Translations under genes and position numbers: made by a program | The notes under the pieces: model-generated | What the model saw: only the letters and a program-made list of their open reading frames with translations | Told to the model about the DNA's origin: nothing | Database searches by the model: none | Shown here: piece by piece, positions 36,382 to 47,800 of the stretch | Layout: each line of letters opens with the position of its first letter | Numbering within the stretch: position 1 is the first letter of the stretch | From: Aphis gossypii | Lineage: Eukaryota > Arthropoda > Insecta > Hemiptera > Aphididae | Reading direction: 5' to 3' | DNA: 64,000 nt | NCBI RefSeq assembly: GCF_020184175.1 | Contig: NC_065533.1 | Coordinates: 57,698,351-57,762,350, forward strand

Positions 36382-39300
36382 TTAACGTCGAGGTGGACCA
36401 CCACGTCCACGACCTCCACCTCCTCGAGGTCCTCCACGACTTCCTCGTCCTCTAGGACCTCCACGTCCACGGCCCCTTCCAGGTCCTAAAACAAAACAAT
36501 AATCATTTATATATTTGTAATATAGTTAAATTGTAATTAGTATTATTAAATAAAAAAAAAAAAAATTATAACACAAACCTCCACGAACTCCTCGTCCATT
36601 ACGATTTACCCTTGATTTAGGTGCATCGTCAACTAGTAATGTTTCTAGGGTTAGTGAATCTGGTAAAATGAAGTATCGTATATTGTTACCACGAATGCTT
36701 AGTGAATCATAATGTACTGGCTGATTATTTTTTGTAGTCATTTTTACTGCTTTCAAATGAGTGTTCATGGCTACATCAACTCCTAAAATATTGGATATTT
36801 AAGTAGTTTCTAGAATATACTAAGATAGGTACTAAGAAATAAAGTATAAGGAAAAATGTAGGTAATATTAAAAACTTAGTATTATAATAGTATTACTATA
36901 GTAACTTTAATAACTTTAGTTAATAAAAACTTTGTTTTATATTAATTATATTAAGTGTAAAATAAAATAGATTAATATGAAAGTAGGGAACTCACATCGT
37001 ATGTTATCTACCTGTACTTTGATTGCGTTTTATAAATATTGTTTAAATAACTCTATTCCAATAGTATTGGCATGAGTTAAGCATGTTTATGACACTGGTA
37101 TTGGCATTATAATATTAGTAAAAAGTTTTTGATTGGTAAATCATATTATAAGGTATATTTTCCTTATTCACAACATGTTTAAGCGAGGTTTATGCTAACA
37201 ATTAATATGTTAAGCTAGATTTAATTTTTAAACAACACTGGTCAACAAACAAATTTCATCAGAGATGATTTCAACTGGAATCTGATAGATTTTTTTATGC
37301 TGATTTCAAATCTGTTTTCCATTTTTTTTTAACACATACAGTTTTTAAAATGAGATTAATTAAAATTTGTTCTATGTATAGTATACATTGTATACGTATT
37401 ATAGTGTGTGTTGTATACGGATATACATACGTACATTATATCGAAATACCCGATTGTATTTTAAGACATAATCTAATCTAATTTTATCTTTATGATATTA
37501 CTTCAGTATATATAATGTACACCAATGTATTACCTAATATTATAGTCAATTAATACGATATTACAAACACTTATAAAAGACAATGATTTTGTGTGTCACA
37601 GCAGAGCAAGAAGCATGGCATGTTTTTATATGGACTTGTGAAAACTTTTTGGGGAATCACAAAGCGCTTACATATAAGGATGGAATTCAAAATCTATTAA
37701 ATGCGTATAATAAACTTGGATGTCGAATGTCATTGAAAGTTCATTTTTTACATTCACACTTAGATTTTTTCTGGAAAACTTAGGTGCGGTAAATGATGAA
37801 TAAGGCGAAAGATTTCATCAGGACATCCAGTTAATGAAAAAAACGTTACCAGGGTTTTTGGAATGAAAGTATGTTAGCAGACTACTGCTGGATGCTACAT
37901 TGTGACGTACCTAATAATAATAAAATAGAAAATCATTCTCACATTTTTAAATATGTAAACTTTTTGCTTTTTTAATTTAATTATTTAATTATTATTTTTT
38001 TTAATTATTTTATAGCATAATATGTTATTATAATATTAATCATTGAAAAAAAAAATAAGTAAAATAAACATTTTATTTAGTAATTTTATTTCAAAATAAA
38101 TGCTTTACCTATAAAAAATGAAATAACTATTAGTAAAAAAAAAAGGTGATAAAAAAATCTAATTACAGATTTGAAATCAGCACAACAAATTGGTTTAGAA
38201 AAATGTATATTCAACCCTGATGATTAAAAAAAGCTTAATTTTGTAGACCAGTGTAATTTAACATTGGATTTTAAAATCAATAAACTTGTAATTAAAGTTT
38301 TCCTTCCAACTGTTGAACTTAGTTTGATTATTTTGTTTCTTTCTTATTATTAAAATAAAATATAAAAAATATATATTATACTTTAGGTATTACTGTACTA
38401 ATTATACTATTTAACTTGGACATTGTATCTAAAATTGACTAAAATATATTTCCTTAGAATGACCTTATTTATTGGTTGAAATATATTACATTATACCCAT
38501 TCTTTGTTATTCATAAATCATAATATATTATATTTATATAGTAATACTTAAATTCAGTTAATTAGAAAATTGATGCTCAGTAATCTATGTATTTTTAGTT
38601 GCCATCTGGTGATTTCTCTTTAAGCTCAATTTTTTCTAATTTCAATTGAGTTTTTATCAATTTATTATTTACCTGTAATGGTTCCGTGAACACTAGTGCC
38701 ATTTTTCAGTTCTAATGTCACCGTTTCATGACTTAGTTTCATCAAAAACCTGTTAATATAAATAAAATAATTATATAAAAGAAAAATAATTGTTTATAAA
38801 AAGTTTTATGAATCAAACATAAATCTTATATAGTTTTTTTTTTGTTATATGAATTGGACAATGATACTTAAATCTATACATAATCTTTAATATTGCAGTT
38901 CTTAAAAAATGTGTTAAATATATATATTTAATTTATAATAATCTACTAAATAAGTTGTATAACTGATAAAGATAAGTCATTTTTAAAAACTTTTACTTTC
39001 AATTATAACTGTTTCGTTTAATCTTGAAAGTTTACTAATTTATATTAATATGTTCACTGTCATATTATTATGCAACATAAGTTTGAATTAACGTAAAAAT
39101 AACTAATTTGTAAAATATTGTTATAAATTAGTAAAAACATTAGAAATAAAATTGATTTAAATTATTGAAACTGTACAGTAGGTAGCTGTAGCTATAATCA
39201 AATGTCAGAAATTCTAAAACTCGGTAGACCGATATCTTACCAATCTGGCGCTGCATGTATACACCTATAATGTGGTATAATCTTAATAATAAATTAAAAT

Positions 39301-40011
39301 ATAGTATAAACTGAAATATTTTGCTCTACTGTAGTCTATATGCAGAAATATCCAGCCACAAGTAGAATTCTAAAAAAGTAATTACTTATCATAATATCTC
39401 AATAGTTAAATAACACTTAATACTAGTAGAACAGTAATAAGTATAGTATTATAAATAATATTTATTTATTGTCTAAATAGTTTTAATAATTGACTTCTAC
39501 TTTTCAGTTGAGAAAAGAATATTTTGAAAAAATATCTTTAATAATTGAATTAATGAAAATGTATTATTACACATAATAAAAAAGAATATTTTTTTGTTAC
39601 TTTCACAATATAGGTACAATAGATACATATCAAAAAATGGAAATAATATCCAGCCACATATATTTTAGAGATTAATATTTATTAACATTTTAAATGTCTT
39701 AGTATCTATGCTTTAACAAATTTACAAAGTCAACTAAGATTTTTTATTTGAATACAATTAGTACTAATTAATATTAAAAATTATAATACAACAGTTTTGC
39801 ACTTATGCTTAGCTAACCAGACGGTTAGATTCACTTATCATTATGAACTTAGCACAATAAATCAATAATGTAAAATGCTAAAATAGTAAACATAAAATTT
39901 AACAAGTTAGTAAAAATAAACTAACTGATTAGGTACATAATAGAGAAATATTAATCAATTACTAATTTAAAACTATTTTACGGGCTATTTTACTTACTTG
40001 ACTAATTTCAT
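36382..40011 (-). CDS. SmD1: Small nuclear ribonucleoprotein core protein Sm D1
   Basis: Four exons with canonical splice sites: 40011-39998, 38749-38673, 36782-36579 and 36485-36382, totalling 132 residues. The protein starts MKLVKFLMKLSHETVTLELK, and continues with the Sm1 (NGTSVHGTITGVDVAMN) and Sm2 (LSIRGNNIRYFILPDSL) motifs. It ends in a Gly-Arg-rich tail (GRGRGRGGPRGRGSRGG...PPRR), the kind of tail that is symmetrically dimethylated. SmD1 is one of seven Sm proteins forming the ring on spliceosomal U snRNAs in cytoplasm and nucleus. Human SmD1 is 119 residues, so the tail here is a little longer. The ATG leaves only 14 coding nt in exon 1. It is divergent from the S18A gene and probably shares its promoter region. 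Confidence 0.97.
37236..38253. mobile_element. 1.0-kb TIR element in SmD1 intron 2 carrying a broken unknown gene
   Basis: The ends are CACTGGTCAACAAA (37236) and, inverted, CACTGGTCTACAAA (ending 38253). A second inverted pair GCTGATTTCAAATCTGT lies 63 bp and 72 bp inside the two ends. The interior holds a fragment of a conserved-looking protein (37565-37920). A TSD is not clear. The combination of ends does not match a superfamily I can name. Confidence 0.7.
37565..37920 (+). pseudogene. Fragment of an uncharacterised arthropod repeat protein
   Basis: The first frame reads EQEAWHVFIWTCENFLGN and CRMSLKVHFLHSHLDFF. After a frameshift near 37770 the next frame continues ENLGAVNDE, a stop, then GERFHQDIQLMKKTLPGF, and another frame gives ESMLADYCWMLHCD. 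I remember this HFLHSHLDFF...GERFHQDI...LADYCW series as a frequent uncharacterised sequence in arthropod genomes, without an assigned function. At least two lesions make it non-functional. Confidence 0.6.
38390..38485. repeat. Dispersed direct repeat, copy 1 (in SmD1 intron 2)
   Basis: It contains TATTTCCTTAGAAT, then G, then ACCTTATTTATTGGTT, preceded by ACTATTTAAC and GACTAAAA blocks. The same series recurs in the same orientation at about 41915-42005, downstream of the S18A gene. Confidence 0.65.
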
Positions 40012-40799
40012 GATGGTCTTGCTCAAGACAATCGGAGCATAAAATTAATATCAAATAGGAATAGTATTGATATATATCAAACCAAACTTAAATTATTGAC
40101 AACTGGTCGAAAAAACAGCAGATTGTCACAGACGGTTTAAGTCGGGTTTACGCTTTTTGAAGTCTACAATGTTACACTGTTGTCTATTGAACTTGTATTT
40201 GTTTCCAAAAATCAGAAGCGTTATGAGTGATAATTTAAAAGTTAATATTATATGGACACGGACGTTATCAACGAAACTGCGAAAATTAAAACGAAAAAAA
40301 ACGAAAACTAAAGATATTTATTATCTATGCGACCGCCAATGAAACACTATCAAGATCGAAAGGAAAAAAATGTAAGCGTATCGACACGTATCGGTTCAAA
40401 ACAGAGCGTTCGCGAACTTACATGACATACGAATATACAATATATCAGCAAAACGTACTGACTTGTTTAAAGACTCGGATCACAGAGTAATCCATTGTAT
40501 AAAATCATCATCTCGTAAACTTTGAATATCTAAACATTTCAAACAAATAGTAACTGTATTACTTCCACTCATGGTTATAGATAATATATGTATTATGTAA
40601 TAATTATAACCGACGTGCTTCCGCCGCAGTTTTTATCAGCTATCTAATCACTCTACTATCAATGTAAAATCCAATTTAATCAGTCAAATCGCATTTCACC
40701 TATTCTATCAAAACTCGCGTGAAGGCTGATGAACTAGCCGGTTTCAATTACTTCGTCTGGAAACCGTTCACGTTTCAAATACGTTTCATAAGTAACAAA
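40012..40799. promoter_or_regulatory. Divergent promoter region of SmD1 and mRpS18A
   Basis: The two start codons face away from each other across about 790 bp. No other gene is supported there; a 61-codon open frame at 40157 has no coding features. Individual promoter elements cannot be assigned by eye. Confidence 0.55.
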
Positions 40800-41823
40800 A
40801 TGTTCAAGACACCAATATCAGGTATTCTGTATGGCGCGAGTAAAGTATCCACGAAATTGTTCGTGCCCAGTAGTGGTTTGCATGCAACGGCGTCAATGAA
40901 ACTGAAAGAGAGTGAGTACAATAGTATTATAGCCAATTGCACCATTAGTGTTTGTGTGTCTAATACGTTTATCTTGTTAAAATGTCTAGTTCATTCCAAC
41001 AAGGTTGGTAACAAGTTGATTATTGAAGGAGCTTATACGCCGTCTCCTAGGAAAGACTATCTTATTCAGAATAATGGTGAATGCTGTCCATTGTGCAATC
41101 TGGGCTTGGACGTCAAACACACGGTATATATTTTATGATTTATGTGTTCATGTCCATTCTAAATTATTAATCTTGTTGTAGGATGTATTGATCCTTAGCC
41201 AATTTGTACGACCTGATGGTTGTATGATGCCTCAACGAATTACTGGTCTCTGTAAAACCCAGCAGAAGAAAATGTCTAAATTGGTGTCAATGGCGCATAA
41301 AGCAGGTAAATTTATTAGTTAGTTATATTTTAAACTATTCTTTAATTATATGAAAATACTGAACCAAGTATAGCAATAATTATTTACTATAATGTCATAT
41401 TGTAGTTTAAAATGATAGCATACATTTGAATTTGGAAATTATTTTAATTTAAAAATTTGTGTTATTAAAATCTTGAATTTTATTAAAAATGGTTTTTATT
41501 TTTGTTTGGCCTACATAAATTAATTTTAAATACCTATTATGTGATATATCTAATGAACTTATATTGTTACATTTATATTTAATTTGAATAATATCACTAT
41601 ACAATTAATAACTAATTTTTATTTATTATTTAAAATGTTTGTAGGTTTAATGTGTAATTTAGCTCCGGAAAATAGTAAAAAAGATCCCACTAAAAGAAAG
41701 TTATGGAAAAAATACAATACATACTTCGATGAATCCACCATTAAAGTTTACGAGAGTCATTTCAAAACAATAAAAGAAAACATTTTACTAGACTACATGA
41801 AATCAAGAAAATCAGAAAATTAA
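40800..41823 (+). CDS. mRpS18A: Mitochondrial ribosomal protein S18A-type
   Basis: Four exons: 40800-40911, 40990-41123, 41182-41305 and 41645-41823, 182 residues. The start at 40800 gives a basic, Ser/Thr-rich N-terminus (MFKTPISGILYGASK) suitable as a mitochondrial targeting peptide. The core CPLCNLGLDVKHTDVLILSQFVRPDG and PQRITGLC...MAHKAGLM is characteristic of the S18A member of the S18 family, with the Cys pairs kept. It acts in the mitochondrial ribosome (named mL66 in recent structures). The first intron (40912-40989) is only 78 nt, a multiple of three with no stop. Reading through it would insert 26 residues. The spliced form (LKEIHSNKVGNKLIIEG) fits the family better. An ATG at 40719 is in frame but less likely. 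Confidence 0.9.
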
Positions 41824-41889
41824 TTGATTGGTAATAATAAACAATATTAAAACTTAAGAGTAGGTACTGTAATATCTTTTTGTTATTAA

Positions 41890-41895
41890 AATAAA
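41890..41895 (+). terminator. Poly(A) signal of mRpS18A
   Basis: AATAAA lies about 67 bp after the stop codon. Confidence 0.6.
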
Positions 41896-41914
41896 ACATT
41901 TATAACAAATATTA

Positions 41915-42005
41915 TACTGTATTCATTTTACTATTTAACCATGATATTGTGACTAAAAACAACTAAAATGTATTTCCTTAGAATTACCTTATTTATTGGT
42001 TAAAA
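41915..42005. repeat. Dispersed direct repeat, copy 2 (3' of mRpS18A)
   Basis: It contains ACTATTTAACC, AACTAAAATGTATTTCC and TTACCTTATTTATTGGTT, in the same order as at 38390-38485. It may be a shared transposon fragment or a small duplication. Confidence 0.65.
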
Positions 42006-44135
42006 ATTAAAATGTATTATATTATTATAGTCAAACTATATCATTCATATTTTAATAATGGTAGTAAAATTAGCTTTTTTTGTATTATGGCAATTCTATG
42101 TTTAACTCTTAAACTCAAAATTTACTTATTTTTATTATTAAATTGAGCTGAGACCTGGAGGCCCAAGAATACTGATATTGTCTGTTTAGATATTCATAAA
42201 TTAATTTGAGTTGTTCGTTAAATTAATGGAAAGAATAGTTACCTGATTGTGTTTATAACTTACCAATTATTTTAACATGGGTGTTCATTACATAGAAATT
42301 ATATTATTTTTCTTCTTTAATATATATGTAGTTTCTACTTACTAATAATAACAAAAAAACATTTTTTCACAAGTTCCTTTTTTCCCCTTCTCAGAAAATA
42401 TGACTGAGGATCACATTTTCCTGTTTATTTACCACTTACTAAAAATAATTAAGATATTAACAATACAAATTTGTGTCTCACAATCTCATGAGCTATAGAT
42501 ATTAACATTTATGCTGCCTCTACAAAAAAATCTAAGGGTATTACAGTTGTAGAAAAATTGGATGTTGAAACAGGCTGTTAATATAATTTTTATCATAAAT
42601 GTACACAAAAAACGTTTAGATTAAATTTAAAAAAAAAATATGTTAACATTATATATAATACAATATATACATTATATATTATATATAATGTACATATATA
42701 TTTACTGCATATATATAAATATATAAATTAAAAAATATTTATATTATGTATCACTCAACAACATTATCATGATATGCCAAAATGTGTGATTATTACATTT
42801 TTTATCACTTTCTAATATAATTTAATTATTCAGTTGGTTAAAATATATAATTGAGCAATTTATTATTATAGTTCTTTCTTTCTCTTATAGAACTAACAAA
42901 AATGATAATTATTCAAACATCAAACATATTTTTATGAAAAAAAGTTCCAAATTTGGAAAAATTAATGAATGTTTTATTATTCTGTATGCCATATTATGAA
43001 TGAATTTATAGACATAGTTTAATAGACGACAAATATATTCAGTAATAAATAATAACGCTTTATGTAGATTTATTATCCTGATATACTTGAAATTATAACA
43101 TAGTTACTGATTTAGGTTCAAATCATAAAAATAAACGCAATACATCAGCTATTGCGCTTCAAGAGTGAGTATTGAAATTAATTGAATGGTATCACACACA
43201 TTTATTTTTAATTACAATAGTCAATAATAACATTTATTTTGTCGTTTGATTTTAACCCTTAAATGGTAGTGTATTATTGTTTATGAGCTAAGAAAAAAGA
43301 AATAAAATAAAGCCTTGTTGGTTAAATAAGGCAGTTAATATGTTCATGAGATTCGATTTGATAATATTGTTCCTTACAATTCTGCTATCTGTTTGATCCA
43401 AATTGTAGTAGTCAGGGATCTAAAATATTGTTGATGAAATGTGTCTCCCAACCATTAGTCATGTAAGATACTGCCATTGGTTATTGTGATGTATTTATAT
43501 CTACTCTATAGGTAATAATAATAAAATGCTAATACTAATAATGATAAAATGCTAATAATAATAATAATAATAGTAATATGATAGTAATTATAATAGCTAT
43601 AGCAATATAATAAGAATAAAATAATTATAGTTATATTCCTTAAGTCTATTGATATTGATATTTCAATAATAATATTGAATTTAATTATCAAGCGTTATTA
43701 CAAACGTTTTAAATGATTTTAATAGTAATATTATATTATAAAAATTCTTTTCATAAAAAAAAGTCTTGGTAGTTAAACTTATAAAATCACAAATAAATAA
43801 AAATCACACATAAATAGTAGTAAGATAATTAGGTACAATAATTATAATAATAAAACGTGTAGTCTTTGGTTACAACAATAAAAACATTGGATAAAGGGTT
43901 TACAATAATTACGAGGGTTTAATGGTTTCTTTATATAATTATGAATGATATATAATTCAGTTAATAAAATTAATGAAAATACCTATTGTTAAAGATAATA
44001 ATATTTGACTTCTGCACTTTTTATGTAAGGTTGTTCAATTTTTTTTTTAAATTTATGTTAAGTATAAGAAAACTGAAACAAAAAAAAATCACATGTTTTT
44101 TATTAGATTCATGTATATTATGTATTGGTTTATAG

Positions 44136-44354
44136 CAGGGGTGGCAAACCTTTTGAACACTACGTGCTAAAAATTTAACTTTTTTTTTTTAGAGAGCATG
44201 CCATGAAAAATATTATATAATTATATTGCTATAATATTTTATGTAAAAAAAAAATTTAAATATGTTAACCTATTACCTATAATATTATATATTATAGTAA
44301 AAATCTTTGCATGCCCACAAAATCTTTTCGCGTGCCATGGGTTTGCCATCCCTG
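44136..44354. mobile_element. 219-bp hAT-type MITE with CAGGG(G/A)TGGCAAACC ends
   Basis: CAGGGGTGGCAAACC at 44136 faces GGTTTGCCATCCCTG ending at 44354. The flanking 8-mers are GTTTATAG and GTTTATAA, a TSD with one mismatch. There is no coding capacity. Confidence 0.82.
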
Positions 44355-44706
44355 GTTTATAACAATAATAATAATATTATAGAATTAAGATTGATCTATA
44401 AAATGATTGATTTATTATAAATGAAACTAATATATTATATTAGTGAGTACTTGTTAAGGGTATTTGAAACACTGTTTTTTTATAATAAAAATTTTAATTT
44501 TAATATACTAATCAATTTACTTAATTACACAGTATAAAGTTCTTAATATGAGCTTAATACAAGCTTGGATTATTTGTTTTATCTTTTTAAGTTCCTAATA
44601 AACATTTTTAATCAAATTTGGACATTTATAAATAAAATTATCAATAGTATATAAGTGAACTTTGTGTGCTTGTAATATCTCAAACCACATTAAACACTAT
44701 TTGTGT

Positions 44707-44712
44707 TTTATT
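44707..44712 (-). terminator. Candidate poly(A) signal of the PACS gene
   Basis: AATAAA on the minus strand, about 95 bp past the stop codon. Confidence 0.45.
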
Positions 44713-44806
44713 TTTTCATAACTCACTTAAGCCGGGTTTGATTGGTTAAGCCAAGTCTTATATTGAATTTACCAGTAATGTATTATTACCAGTTTTAGAT
44801 ATTTGT

Positions 44807-47800
44807 TTACAGTCCATGATTTAAGTGCGGTAAACTTGCTGGTTGATAATCTAGTGAGTAAACTGCAACTGGAAAATGTTTGATGTGTGTTTGCCACTGT
44901 GAAGATAATTGGAAAAATTTCACACCGCTCCATTCATATCCATCAATGGTTACTAGAAATTTAAGCATAAAATAAATACCATAGACAAGCGAGTAACTTG
45001 TAAAAGTAAATTACTTGTGAGAGGAAAATGTTGAGTTTTTGGTGAGCAGATTAATCTTAATACACTGTCAATTACTTGATTCTTGGGGTCTAAGTCTTTT
45101 TCTTTTTCTTTCTTTTTTCCCAGTCGCATAACTAAATGTAAAAAAACAATAACTATTGTAAAAAGATTTAGTAGACATAAGATTAATTTAATATTTTATT
45201 CTCATGTATGAAATAAAATGTAAAGAATACAAAAGTGTAGTTCACAAAATTAAGTTGTTAAATCAAACGATTAATTAATATTTAAAGCTAAAATCATAAA
45301 GGTATTGAATAAATGTTTTTCGTTTGCATTACTATGGGTATAATAATAGCTTACTTTTTTGTTTTTTCTCCTTAATATAGCTCACAGTGAAAAATGATAG
45401 TGGTTCTTCATTGGTCAAAAACAGTCTTGAGATATGTAAACTCTTAAAACCAGTCTTTAATGTGAATTTGGTATCCACTCGTTTACTACTTGGTTCACTG
45501 CCTCGAGTAGTTATTTCTTTATTAGTGTTTGGCACCAACCAATAGTCAAGTTGCAATTCTAAGGGCTCGCATAGCTCCCTATTGGAGACAAAATTGTTAA
45601 ATTACAAAAATATTTAAGATTTATCTAGTATTTACCAATTGACTTGCTTTGTGGGCGGAGGCAAATATTGCATACCAATATTTGGTGAATTGGGCGGTGT
45701 TGTCTTATCTAAGATGGACTTACGATCCATGATGATTGAACATTGATCATCTGTATCATTTGATCCTGATGCTGTATCCCCAGAGCATATTCTCACATCC
45801 TATAAAATAGTAGGTCATAATAAGTTTACAAGGCAAATAAAAATGTAATAAGTCAAAATCAAAAATTATTTTTATAAAAGAGTAAACATATGAATAAATA
45901 AAAAGATAGATATATTGTTGATAATTATTATTTTGTTATTTATATTAAGTACTGTGAATTAGTTTAAATATAATTTAAATTCTTATTGGTCAATTTTAAG
46001 ACCAAGATAATATGCTAATCCTATGTATTTTTCTAAAATAAATTGTATGTAAACTTACATTAACAAATGGTATAAATGTTTGTAAGGCTTCATCATCAGA
46101 ACTGAAAAAGTAAGTATATAAGAATATGGCTACAGTTTCTTGTTAATGTTTAATTTTATTTTTATTAGTATACCTTTTTTCTTTATATGATAGCATTGCT
46201 TCAGCAATCTGCAACTGAATTGTATTAGATGCTTCCATAATGTAATTTTGGATTTTGACTATTATATCTGTTCCATCACCACATTCCAATTGTTCCTTCC
46301 AGTAGTCCTCTTTGAACAGAAATGTTGTGCCATAATAACTGTCGACTGTACCCAAGTATCTTGAGAGAGTGTTATTTCCTACAAATTATAATTTTGTTAA
46401 CATTATTTATACATACAGAAACTTGATTATTATTTATTATTATTACCTAATGGTATGATATAAAATTTAATATAATTCATCCAGTCGGGTGGTTTGAATG
46501 ATAACTGTTCTACATACTGTCGTAATACATAGTTTACAAAGCTATCAGAACCAGCAAGCAATATCTTCATTTGATTTGGAGGTTTGGGGTTAGAATTACA
46601 GCTAGAATAATTATAAAACAAATAATATCATACACAATTATTGGAATTATGTTTGTTGGACATAAAGTAAAACAAGGTATTACAAAATAATGTGTAATAC
46701 ACAACTAAATGTTAGCTTGAATGGTGTGGTTCTAGGGAGCTATTTTTTTTCTTACTATTTCTGTATCTTGTTAACAATGCACACAAAAGTAGCACGCACG
46801 TCAGCTAATCCAGCTGGTGTGATGACTTTGAAATTGTAATTCTGCAGCTTGGATGCAAGCTGACAACCCAATGGATCTCCGTAGTGTATTAAGCATAATA
46901 CTTCAGGCATTTTATCCTCGGGCGGCAATACTTTTGACAATTGTTCCATCAACGCTTTTCTAGGCTATATGTGTAAATACATACATTTAGTAAGTTAGTA
47001 TACGTACAATTTTATTTATATTATAAAAAGGTTTTAGTTTATTTAATATTAATCTAGAATCAAATATAAGTATTATAATTTTGCTGTGATATTTTGTTGG
47101 GATTTTAAGGAGAACAATTTATTTTAAAATAAAATTTTGAATAATAAATTGATTATATATTGGCTGTTGCTGGAAGTAATGGTCTGATGGAATTTTTTAG
47201 AACATAAATAACGCCCATGAAATTATCACATTACAATCAGATATTGATGTTTCACCAAACCTTGATAATTGAACATGTATACATTTAATACAAGATCGAG
47301 TCTGAATATGAATTTGATTTAGGATAGTTAACTTTTTTAAATTATAAAAGTTATATTAAGTTATATATTTTATGTACAATTTTGTTTTCAAGTATTCGGT
47401 GTTTAATAACAATTAGAATCAAGTATGAAACAATTTTAATTTTCTTCTCCAAACAAAACATAACTACATAGTAACCTGGTACCTATATATTACATGTGAT
47501 ATATTTATTTATTTTTATCATAATATACGTATAATTAGAAGATTTTCCATTTGTCAAATCAAAAATCAATTAAAACGGGTGTTTAGAGTAAAATGTCTAG
47601 ACAAATAGTTAATTTGTATTAAAATGTAAATCTAAACCATTTGTAACTATTTCCTTAGACATTTGATTAAATTTATAAAGACAGTGATATATTATACCTC
47701 AACCGTTGAGACTACATTTTCTCCCGCACCTCCAGTACCCCCGGTATTAGCGTTTGTGCGATCGTTGTCATTCGCCTGCTTCGGCATCGGAGACTTCTTG

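Larger units (their letters stand above)
42006..44806. other. Non-coding stretch between mRpS18A and PACS
   Basis: No gene is supported. It contains an AT palindromic run (42645-42735, ATATATAATGTACATATATA-type), an AAT-rich microsatellite region (43510-43660) and the MITE at 44136. Confidence 0.6.

Noticed and set aside
40157..40342. 61-codon frame between SmD1 and mRpS18A
   Set aside because: Low-complexity Lys/Thr-rich end and no splice or family support; more likely promoter sequence.
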